Of a stretch of DNA of 64,000 nucleotides, positions 1 to 8,427 are shown piece after piece. Location of the stretch: the NCBI RefSeq assembly GCF_963662255.1, contig NW_026912108.1, positions 144,001-208,000 on the forward strand, written 5' to 3'. The notes beneath the pieces were generated by a model that saw only the letters and a program-made list of their open reading frames with translations, was not told the DNA's origin and searched no databases. A program made the translations under genes and the position numbers. This DNA comes from Cinclus cinclus. Lineage: Eukaryota; Chordata; Aves; Passeriformes; Cinclidae. Each line of letters starts with the position of its first letter. Position 1 is the stretch's first letter.

Positions 1-231
1 TCTCCATTCACGAGACAAGAAAAGCAGAAAGCAATGGTCTAGAGGGTTGAGAAGAAAAGTGCTCGTAGCGAGCTCGTTGCGGCAGAAGCGAAAGCCAGGA
101 GCAGCGTGCTCGCTGCGAGAAGTAGACGGCGCTTCGCCTCCTTGGGAAGGAAATGGCGTCTGGGCACGAACGGCAGCCAGCGAAGCTTCAGAACAGCAGG
201 CTGTTCTGCTCAGCGTACGAGCCTGAAGTGA
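1..231 (+). repeat. Partial satellite unit at left edge (offsets 1149-1379)
   Basis: This is the last 231 bp of a long unit cut by the window edge. It keeps the 39-bp segment and has 1178A, 1261C and 1303G. The pairing of 1178A with 1303G occurs in no complete unit of the window. Confidence 0.97.
89..106 (+). repeat. Internal sub-repeat copy, partner of 545-562
   Basis: It differs from 545-562 at one base (G101 versus T557). It lies just right of the 39-bp polymorphic segment and left of CTCGCTGCGAG, a short dyad echoed by CTCGTAGCGAG at 62-72 within the segment. Confidence 0.65.
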
Positions 232-402
232 GTGGCAAGGGCTAAGGGGACAGTTCCAAGGCATCTAGCTTTCCTGCTAGCAATGCCATTTCTACCCTGC
301 TGTGGAAAACATTGTCCTTTGCCCTTCTGCTCCGAGAGGCACAGAGCACCTCGGCAGACGCAGTGCAGAGGGAAAGGACACAGTATCCGAGGGAGCGTGG
401 CG

Positions 403-414
403 CCGCTTAGGCGG
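403..414. other. Short dyad CCGC-TTAG-GCGG (first full-unit copy)
   Basis: Four-base arms round a 4-nt loop, immediately beside a GGCGCC palindrome and 14 bp left of the next dyad. It repeats in each unit; offset 169, just outside it, is altered in U22. Confidence 0.6.
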
Positions 415-427
415 GCAAAGCAGAAAG

Positions 428-441
428 GTGCCGCCCGGCAC
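428..441. other. Dyad GTGCCG-CC-CGGCAC (first full-unit copy)
   Basis: A perfect six-base inverted repeat with a 2-nt centre, at offsets 197-210. I found no variant inside it in the copies compared. It could form a short hairpin or serve as a dimeric protein site; no specific factor is implied. Confidence 0.75.
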
Positions 442-489
442 TGGCTTTGACTCCCTGAGCTTCCTTGCTAGGACAGCAGCTGCCGAAAG

Positions 490-508
490 CTGGCAACTAG
501 GCTGCCAG
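490..508. other. Dyad CTGGCA / TGCCAG, 7-nt loop (first full-unit copy)
   Basis: Perfect six-base arms at offsets 259-264 and 272-277. It appears in every unit and I noted no change within the arms. Confidence 0.7.
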
Positions 509-544
509 AGTGCAGAATGTAGGCGGTCTGGCACGCCTGCTTGC

Positions 545-562
545 CGAAAGCCAGGATCAGCG
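545..562 (+). repeat. Internal sub-repeat copy (cgaaagccagg...cagcg)
   Basis: This 18-mer matches 89-106 (same unit family, offsets 1237-1254) at 17 of 18 bases, and the preceding GCCGAAAGC also occurs near 482. With the GCGAGACAGC repeats (560-569, 1141-1150) and GCGAGAAGT repeats (115-123, 841-849) it indicates that the monomer grew from shorter related pieces. Confidence 0.65.
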
Positions 563-896
563 AGACAGCGTGCTAGGGTCTGTTTCACAGCACCCTGGAG
601 AACACGCACTTGAAGAATGCCCTCTCTGCTCCGCAAAAGCTCTGCCACAGTGAAGGTGGAAGAAGCAGCCTGTGGCCACGGGCAGAGCTGGTCAACAGCT
701 GCGCCTAACTTTGCCAAGCTGCGAGAGCATTCTCAGCCGAGTTCTGCTTTGACAGAGCTATTGCTGAACTTTTGCAGTCCCGGAGGCTGCTGAAACCAAG
801 GCTGTGTTCTGCCTCTTCATTCTTGCCTTCCTGTGCTCCAGCGAGAAGTGAAGCTCTGGCACGTCATTCAGCTTTGCCGCCTCTCTGCACGGAAAG

Positions 897-914
897 CACT
901 AGACAGAACTAGTG
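897..914. other. Dyad CACTAG / CTAGTG, 6-nt loop (first full-unit copy)
   Basis: Perfect six-base arms at offsets 666-683, with an ACTAGT palindrome in the right arm. It lies just upstream of the 690 polymorphism. Confidence 0.7.
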
Positions 915-1082
915 TGCTTCCTGCATGCTCTCTCCTCGCTTTTATGGTCACTGCTCTGCTTTTTGCTTGGCAGCGTTCAAAGGGTCCACGGCATACCTCT
1001 TGCACAGCGAGAGGTGGCCGGCGAGGAATACTTGCTGGCTTAAGTCGTTCCATGCTCAAGGCATTCATCAGAGCAACACCAT

Positions 1083-1101
1083 GAGGGAAAAGAGGGGGGA
1101 A
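1083..1101 (+). other. Polypurine run ending in G6AA
   Basis: Nineteen consecutive purines in i1 units and 17 in i2 units (853C interrupts it). The G6 run is broken by 864T in U44, U46 and U47. It superficially resembles a retroelement polypurine tract, but no coding or terminal-repeat features support that origin. One G-run per unit is not a quadruplex motif. Confidence 0.6.
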
Positions 1102-1239
1102 CATTGCAGGACAAATTTCTATGCTGGAACATGATTGTCTGCGAGACAGCTCTCCGCAGCGCTAGTATTTGGCCAGGCTGAAATCAGCGCCACGGGAAGC
1201 CAATCTGACAAGCGGAGTGCAACGAGCGCGGCGATACGG

Positions 1240-1258
1240 GGCCACTTGGCAGGTGGCC
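1240..1258. other. Dyad GGCCAC / GTGGCC, 7-nt loop, with variable edges
   Basis: Six-base arms at offsets 1009-1027. The edges vary: 1006T (U8, U32), 1008A (U8) and 1009A (U43, U45, breaking the outermost pair) on the left, and 1028T (U3, U4, U13) on the right. I noted no changes in the interior. Confidence 0.7.
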
Positions 1259-1417
1259 GAAGAAAGACGGCTGCCCCGCGAATGTGGTGCCAGAAGGCAA
1301 GTTTCAGCAGGGCGTTCCGGGCGAGCTTAATGTGTAGCCGCAGTTGTTCTAGGCGAGATTGTAGCCGAGAAGCTTTCCGTCTCCATTCACGAGACAAGAA
1401 AAGCAGAACGCAATGGT

Positions 1418-1456
1418 CTAGAGGGTTGAGAAGAAAAGTGCTCGTAGCGAGCTCGT
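1418..1456 (+). repeat. 39-bp length-polymorphic segment (first full-unit copy)
   Basis: This segment, beginning CTAGAGGG and ending GCTCGT, is present in the 28 long units and (minus 5 bp) in U11, and absent in 17 units. Both ends lie next to GT, so the junction is ambiguous by 2 bp, consistent with a microhomology-mediated deletion. Its left edge with the preceding T forms the unit's only XbaI site (TCTAGA), so only long units have one. No intermediate other than U11 was seen, which suggests one ancestral event spread by exchange. Confidence 0.95.
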
Positions 1457-1567
1457 TGCGGCAGAAGCGAAAGCCAGGAGCAGCGTGCTCGTTGCGAGAA
1501 GTAGACGGCGCTTCGCCTCCTTGGGAAGGAAATGGCGTCTGGGCACGAACGGCAGCCAGCGAAGCTT

Positions 1568-1587
1568 CAGAACAGCAGGCTGTTCTG
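1568..1587. other. 20-bp near-palindrome CAGAACAGC-AG-GCTGTTCTG
   Basis: Nine-base perfect arms round a 2-nt centre, at offsets 1337-1356; also at 189-208 in the first partial unit. This is the strongest dyad in the monomer. The AGAACA and TGTTCT hexamers are those of steroid-receptor half-sites, but they are 6 bp apart rather than the usual 3, so receptor binding is only a possibility. Confidence 0.8.
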
Positions 1588-1610
1588 CTCAGCGTACGAG
1601 CCTGAAGTGA

Positions 1611-2950
1611 GTGGCAAGGGCTAAGGGGACAGTTCCAAGGCATCTAGCTTTCCTGCTAGCAATGCCATTTCTACCCTGCTGTGGAAAACATTGTCCTTTG
1701 CCCTTCTGCTCCGAGAGGCACAGAGCACCTCGGCAGACGCAGTGCAGAGGGAAAGGACACAGTATCCGGGGGAGTGTGGCGCCGCTTAGGCGGGCAAAGC
1801 AGAAAGGTGCCGCCCGGCACTGGCTTTGACTCCCTGAGCTTCCTTGCTAGGACAGCAGCTGCCGAAAGCTGGCAACTAGGCTGCCAGAGTGCAGAATGTA
1901 GGCGGTCTGGCACGCCTGCTTGCCGAAAGCCAGTTTCAGCGAGACAGCGTGCTAGGCTCTGTCTCACAGCACCCTGGAGAACACGCACTTGAAGAATGCC
2001 CTCTCTGTTCCGCAAAAGCTCTGCCACAGTGAAGGTGGAAGAAGCAGCCTGTGGCCACGGGCAGAGCTGGTCAACAGCTGCGCCTAACTTTGCCAAGCTG
2101 CGAGAGCATTCTCAGCCGAGTTCTGCTTTGACAGAGCTATTGCTGAACTTTTGCAGTCCCGGAGGCTGCTGAAACCAAGGCTGTGTTCTGCCTCTTCATT
2201 CTTGCCTTCCTGTGCTCCAGCGAGAAGTGAAGCTCTGGCACGGCATTCAGCTTTGCCGCCTCTCTGCACGGAAAGCACTAGACAGAACTAGTGTGCTTCG
2301 TGCATGCTCTCTCCTCGCTTTTATGGTCACTGCTCTGCTTTTTGCTTGGCAGCGTTCCAAGGGTCCACGGCATACCTCTTGCACAGCGAGAGGTGGCCGG
2401 CGAGGAATACTTGCTGGCTTAAGTCGTTCCATGCTCAAGGCATTCATCAGAGCAGCACAATGCGGGAAAAGAGGGGGGAACATTGCAGGACAAATTTCTA
2501 TGCTGGAACATGATTGTCTGCGAGACAGCTCTCCGCAGCGCTAGTATTTGGCCAGGCTGAAATCAGCGCCACGGGAAGCCAATCTGACAAGCGGAGTGCA
2601 ACGAGCTCGGCGATACGGGGCCACTTGGCAGGTGGCCGAAGAAAGACGGCTGCCCCGCGAATGTGGTGCCAGAAGGCAAGTTTCAGCAGGGCGTTCCGGG
2701 CGAGCTTAATGTGTAGCCGCAGTTGTTCTAGGCGAGATTGTAGCCGAGAAGCTTTCCGTCTCCATTCACGAGACAAGAAAAGCAGAACGCAATGGTTGCG
2801 GCAGAAGCGAAAGCCAGGAGCAGCGTGCTCGCTGCGAGAAGTAGACGGCGCTTCGCCTCCTTGGGAAGGAAATCGCGTCTGGGCACGAACGGCAGCCAGC
2901 GAAGCTTCAGAACAGCAGGCTGTTCTGCTCAGCGTACGAGCCTGAAGTGA
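1611..2950 (+). repeat. Satellite unit U2, short (1340 bp), B-block
   Basis: This is the first of five B-block copies, with 16G (three of the other four have 16A), 482G, 633G, 748C/753G, i2, 997T and 1303C. The 39-bp gap junction is at 2796/2797, where GGT is joined to TGCGG. Confidence 0.97.
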
Positions 2951-4329
2951 GTGGCAAGGGCTAAGGGGACAGTTCCAAGGCATCTAGCTTTCCTGCTAGC
3001 AATGCCATTTCTACCCTGCTGTGGAAAACATTGTCCTTTGCCCTTCTGCTCCGAGAGGCACAGAGCACCTCGGCAGACGCAGTGCAGAGGGAAAGGACAC
3101 AGTATCCGAGGGAGCGTGGCGCCGCTTAGGCGGGCAAAGCAGAAAGGTGCCGCCCGGCACTGGCTTTGACTCCCTGAGCTTCCTTGCTAGGACAGCAGCT
3201 GCCGAAAGCTGGCAACTAGGCTGCCAGAGTGCAGAATGTAGGCGGTCTGGCACGCCTGCTTGCCGAAAGCCAGGATCAGCGAGACAGCGTGCTAGGCTCT
3301 GTTTCACAGCACCCTGGAGAACACGCACTTGAAGAATGCCCTCTCTGCTCCGCAAAAGCTCTGCCACAGTGAAGGTGGAAGAAGCAGCCTGTGGCCACGG
3401 GCAGAGCTGGTCAACAGCTGCGCCTAACTTTGCCAAGCTGCGAGAGCATTCTCAGCCGAGTTCTGCTTTGACAGAGCTATTGCTGAACTTTTGCAGTCCC
3501 GGAGGCTGCTGAAACCAAGGCTGTGTTCTGCCTCTTCATTCTTGCCTTCCTGTGCTCCAGCGAGAAGTGAAGCTCTGGCACGGCATTCAGCTTTGCCGCC
3601 TCTCTGCACGGAAAGCACTAGACAGAACTAGTGTGCTTCGTGCATGCTCTCTCCTCGCTTTTATGGTCACTGCTCTGCTTTTTGCTTGGCAGCGTTCAAA
3701 GGCTCCACGGCATACCTCTTGCACAGCGAGAGGTGGCCGGCGAGGAATACTTGCTGGCTTAAGTCGTTCCATGCTCAAGGCATTCATCAGAGCAGCACAA
3801 TGCGGGAAAAGAGGGGGGAACATTGCAGGACAAATTTCTATGCTGGAACATGATTGTCTGCGAGACAGCTCTCCGCAGCGCTAGTATTTGGCCAGGCTGA
3901 AATCAGCGCCACGGGAAGCCAATCTGACAAGCGGAGTGCAACGAGCTCGGCGATACGGGGCCACTTGGCAGGTGGCCTAAGAAAGACGGCTGCCCCGCGA
4001 ATGTGGTGCCAGAAGGCAAGTTTCAGCAGGGCGTTCCGGGCGAGCTTAATGTGTAGCCGCAGTTGTTCTAGGCGAGATTGTAGCCGAGAAGCTTTCCGTC
4101 TCCATTCACGAGACAAGAAAAGCAGAAAGCAATGGTCTAGAGGGTTGAGAAGAAAAGTGCTCGTAGCGAGCTCGTTGCGGCAGAAGCGAAAGCCAGGAGC
4201 AGCGTGCTCGCTGCGAGAAGTAGACGGCGCTTCGCCTCCTTGGGAAGGAAATCGCGTCTGGGCACGAACGGCAGCCAGCGAAGCTTCAGAACAGCAGGCT
4301 GTTCTGCTCAGCGTACGAGCCTGAAGTGA
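2951..4329 (+). repeat. Satellite unit U3, long
   Basis: States are 347C, 482G, 633G, 753C, i2, 997T, 1028T, 1178A and 1303C. The rare 1028T is shared only with U4 and U13. Confidence 0.97.
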
Positions 4330-5708
4330 GTGGCAAGGGCTAAGGGGACAGTTCCAAGGCATCTAGCTTTCCTGCTAGCAATGCCATTTCTACCCTGCTG
4401 TGGAAAACATTGTCCTTTGCCCTTCTGCTCCGAGAGGCACAGAGCACCTCGGCAGACGCAGTGCAGAGGGAAAGGACACAGTATCCGAGGGAGCGTGGCG
4501 CCGCTTAGGCGGGCAAAGCAGAAAGGTGCCGCCCGGCACTGGCTTTGACTCCCTGAGCTTCCTTGCTAGGACAGCAGCTGCCGAAAGCTGGCAACTAGGC
4601 TGCCAGAGTGCAGAATGTAGGCGGTCTGGCACGCCTGCTTGCCGAAAGCCAGGATCAGCGAGACAGCGTGCTAGGGTCTGTTTCACAGCACCCTGGAGAA
4701 CACGCACTTGAAGAATGCCCTCTCTGCTCCGCAAAAGCTCTGCCACAGTGAAGGTGGAAGAAGCAGCCTGTGGCCACGGGCAGAGCTGGTCAACAGCTGC
4801 GCCTAACTTTGCCAAGCTGCGAGAGCATTCTCAGCCGAGTTCTGCTTTGACAGAGCTATTGCTGAACTTTTGCAGTCCCGGAGGCTGCTGAAACCAAGGC
4901 TGTGTTCTGCCTCTTCATTCTTGCCTTCCTGTGCTCCAGCGAGAAGTGAAGCTCTGGCACGTCATTCAGCTTTGCCGCCTCTCTGCACGGAAAGCACTAG
5001 ACAGAACTAGTGTGCTTCGTGCATGCTCTCTCCTCGCTTTTATGGTCACTGCTCTGCTTTTTGCTTGGCAGCGTTCAAAGGCTCCACGGCATACCTCTTG
5101 CACAGCGAGAGGTGGCCGGCGAGGAATACTTGCTGGCTTAAGTCGTTCCATGCTCAAGGCATTCATCAGAGCAACACCATGAGGGAAAAGAGGGGGGAAC
5201 ATTGCAGGACAAATTTCTATGCTGGAACATGATTGTCTGCGAGACAGCTCTCCGCAGCGCTAGTATTTGGCCAGGCTGAAATCAGCGCCACGGGAAGCCA
5301 ATCTGACAAGCGGAGTGCAACGAGCTCGGCGATACGGGGCCACTTGGCAGGTGGCCTAAGAAAGACGGCTGCCCCGCGAATGTGGTGCCAGAAGGCAAGT
5401 TTCAGCAGGGCGTTCCGGGCGAGCTTAATGTGTAGCCGCAGTTGTTCTAGGCGAGATTGTAGCCGAGAAGCTTTCCGTCTCCATTCACGAGACAAGAAAA
5501 GCAGAAAGCAATGGTCTAGAGGGTTGAGAAGAAAAGTGCTCGTAGCGAGCTCGTTGCGGCAGAAGCGAAAGCCAGGAGCAGCGTGCTCGCTGCGAGAAGT
5601 AGACGGCGCTTCGCCTCCTTGGGAAGGAAATCGCGTCTGGGCACGAACGGCAGCCAGCGAAGCTTCAGAACAGCAGGCTGTTCTGCTCAGCGTACGAGCC
5701 TGAAGTGA
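4330..5708 (+). repeat. Satellite unit U4, long
   Basis: It differs from U3 at 347G, 633T and i1 but keeps the same distal segment (997T, 1028T, 1178A, 1303C). U3 and U4 are therefore related by exchange somewhere between offsets 853 and 997. Confidence 0.97.
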
Positions 5709-7087
5709 GTGGCAAGGGCTAAGGGGACAGTTCCAAGGCATCTAGCTTTCCTGCTAGCAATGCCATTTCTACCCTGCTGTGGAAAACATTGTCCTTTGCC
5801 CTTCTGCTCCGAGAGGCACAGAGCACCTCGGCAGACGCAGTGCAGAGGGAAAGGACACAGTATCCGAGGGAGCGTGGCGCCGCTTAGGCGGGCAAAGCAG
5901 AAAGGTGCCGCCCGGCACTGGCTTTGACTCCCTGAGCTTCCTTGCTAGGACAGCAGCTGCCGAAAGCTGGCAACTAGGCTGCCAGAGTGCAGAATGTAGG
6001 CGGTCTGGCACGCCTGCTTGCCGAAAGCCAGGATCAGCGAGACAGCGTGCTAGGCTCTGTTTCACAGCACCCTGGAGAACACGCACTTGAAGAATGCCCT
6101 CTCTGCTCCGCAAAAGCTCTGCCACAGTGAAGGTGGAAGAAGCAGCCTGTGGCCACGGGCAGAGCTGGTCAACAGCTGCGCCTAACTTTGCCAAGCTGCG
6201 AGAGCATTCTCAGCCGAGTTCTGCTTTGACAGAGCTATTGCTGAACTTTTGCAGTCCCGGAGGCTGCTGAAACCAAGGCTGTGTTCTGCCTCTTCATTCT
6301 TGCCTTCCTGTGCTCCAGCGAGAAGTGAAGCTCTGGCACGGCATTCAGCTTTGCCGCCTCTCTGCACGGAAAGCACTAGACAGAACTAGTGTGCTTCGTG
6401 CATGCTCTCTCCTCGCTTTTATGGTCACTGCTCTGCTTTTTGCTTGGCAGCGTTCAAAGGCTCCACGGCATACCTCTTGCACAGCGAGAGGTGGCCGGCG
6501 AGGAATACTTGCTGGCTTAAGTCGTTCCATGCTCAAGGCATTCATCAGAGCAACACCATGAGGGAAAAGAGGGGGGAACATTGCAGGACAAATTTCTATG
6601 CTGGAACATGATTGTCTGCGAGACAGCTCTCCGCAGCGCTAGTATTTGGCCAGGCTGAAATCAGCGCCACGGGAAGCCAATCTGACAAGCGGAGTGCAAC
6701 GAGCGCGGCGATACGGGGCCACTTGGCAGGTGGCCGAAGAAAGACGGCTGCCCCGCGAATGTGGTGCCAGATGGCAAGTTTCTGCAGGGCGTTCCGGGCG
6801 AGCTTAATGTGTAGCCGCAGTTGTTCTAGGCGAGATTGTAGCCGAGAAGCTTTCCGTCTCCATTCACCAGACAAGAAAAGCAGAACGCAATGGTCTAGAG
6901 GGTTGAGAAGAAAAGTGCTCGTAGCGAGCTCGTTGCGGCAGAAGCGAAAGCCAGGAGCAGCGTGCTCGCTGCGAGAAGTAGACGGCGCTTCGCCTCCTTG
7001 GGAAGGAAATCGCGTCTGGGCACGAACGGCAGCCAGCGAAGCTTCAGAACAGCAGGCTGTTCTGCTCAGCGTACGAGCCTGAAGTGA
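5709..7087 (+). repeat. Satellite unit U5, long, TT pair
   Basis: States are 347C, 482G, 633G, 753C, i1, 997G, the TT pair, 1178C and 1303C. A private G-to-C at 6868 (offset 1160) was seen nowhere else. Confidence 0.97.
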
Positions 7088-8427
7088 GTGGCAAGGGCTA
7101 AGGGGACAGTTCCAAGGCATCTAGCTTTCCTGCTAGCAATGCCATTTCTACCCTGCTGTGGAAAACATTGTCCTTTGCCCTTCTGCTCCGAGAGGCACAG
7201 AGCACCTCGGCAGACGCAGTGCAGAGGGAAAGGACACAGTATCCGAGGGAGCGTGGCGCCGCTTAGGCGGGCAAAGCAGAAAGGTGCCGCCCGGCACTGG
7301 CTTTGACTCCCTGAGCTTCCTTGCTAGGACAGCAGCTGCCGAAAGCTGGCAACTAGGCTGCCAGAGTGCAGAATGTAGGCGGTCTGGCACGCCTGCTTGC
7401 CGAAAGCCAGGATCAGCGAGACAGCGTGCTAGGGTCTGTTTCACAGCACCCTGGAGAACACGCACTTGAAGAATGCCCTCTCTGCTCCGCAAAAGCTCTG
7501 CCACAGTGAAGGTGGAAGAAGCAGCCTGTGGCCACGGGCAGAGCTGGTCAACAGCTGCGCCTAACTTTGCCAAGCTGCGAGAGCATTCTCAGCCGAGTTC
7601 TGCTTTGACAGAGCTATTGCTGAACTTTTGCAGTCCCGGAGGCTGCTGAAACCAAGGCTGTGTTCTGCCTCTTCATTCTTGCCTTCCTGTGCTCCAGCGA
7701 GAAGTGAAGCTCTGGCACGTCATTCAGCTTTGCCGCCTCTCTGCACGGAAAGCACTAGACAGAACTAGTGTGCTTCGTGCATGCTCTCTCCTCGCTTTTA
7801 TGGTCACTGCTCTGCTTTTTGCTTGGCAGCGTTCAAAGGGTCCACGGCATACCTCTTGCACAGCGAGAGGTGGCCGGCGAGGAATACTTGCTGGCTTAAG
7901 TCGTTCCATGCTCAAGGCATTCATCAGAGCAGCACAATGCGGGAAAAGAGGGGGGAACATTGCAGGACAAATTTCTATGCTGGAACATGATTGTCTGCGA
8001 GACAGCTCTCCGCAGCGCTAGTATTTGGCCAGGCTGAAATCAGCGCCACGGGAAGCCAATCTGACAAGCGGAGTGCAACGAGCTCGGCGATACGGGGCCA
8101 CTTGGCAGGTGGCCGAAGAAAGACGGCTGCCCCGCGAATGTGGTGCCAGAAGGCAAGTTTCAGCAGGGCGTTCCGGGCGAGCTTAATGTGTAGCCGCAGT
8201 TGTTCTAGGCGAGATTGTAGCCGAGAAGCTTTCCGTCTCCATTCACGAGACAAGAAAAGCAGAACGCAATGGTTGCGGCAGAAGCGAAAGCCAGGAGCAG
8301 CGTGCTCGCTGCGAGAAGTAGACGGCGCTTCGCCTCCTTGGGAAGGAAATGGCGTCTGGGCACGAACGGCAGCCAGCGAAGCTTCAGAACAGCAGGCTGT
8401 TCTGCTCAGCGTACGAGCCTGAAGTGA
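7088..8427 (+). repeat. Satellite unit U6, short
   Basis: States are 347G, 482G, 633T, 748A/753G, i2, 997T and 1303G. It is the only short unit that combines 997T with 1303G. Confidence 0.97.

Larger units (their letters stand above)
390..629 (+). other. Interval of the B-block (offsets 159-398), shown in U1 in its common form
   Basis: In U2, U10, U12, U36 and U42 this 240-bp interval carries seven linked changes: A to G at 159, C to T at 165, GA to TT at 324-325, T to C at 353 and C to T at 398. 347C also accompanies it. No unit carries only part of the set, while flanking sites vary freely, so it behaves as one exchange tract. Confidence 0.9.
232..1610 (+). repeat. Satellite unit U1, long (1379 bp)
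   Basis: States are 347G, 482G, 633T, 690C (shared only with U7), 748A/753G, i1, 997G, 1261T and 1303G. It is the reference copy for offsets here. It is followed by a B-block unit, as U9 is, and U1-U2 closely match U9-U10 (differences seen at 633, 690 and 16). Confidence 0.97.

Noticed and set aside
1083..1110. LTR retroelement origin (purine run followed by a TG)
   Set aside because: I see no primer-binding site, AATAAA signal, terminal repeats or gag/pol-like frame. A purine run alone is weak evidence.
1568..1587. Rho-independent terminator
   Set aside because: The hairpin is not followed by a T-run and the context is not bacterial.
232..1610. CENP-B box
   Set aside because: Each TTCG and CGAA context in the unit was checked against the minimal motif (TTCG, 4 nt, A, 2 nt, CGGG) on both strands without a match; done by eye, so a program should confirm.
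1119..1643. Open frames of 140-174 aa on the minus strand and 143-156 aa on the plus strand in each unit, plus several of 60-140 aa in other frames
   Set aside because: They overlap on both strands and in nearly all frames, show no recognisable domain, and most variants between copies change the amino acid. Copies differ in length or lose the frame (U8 stop at 10774-10776, U11 frameshift, i1/i2 changing 83 to 110 aa). The 39-bp indel being 13 codons is likely coincidence. They are shadows of stop-poor GC-rich repeat DNA.
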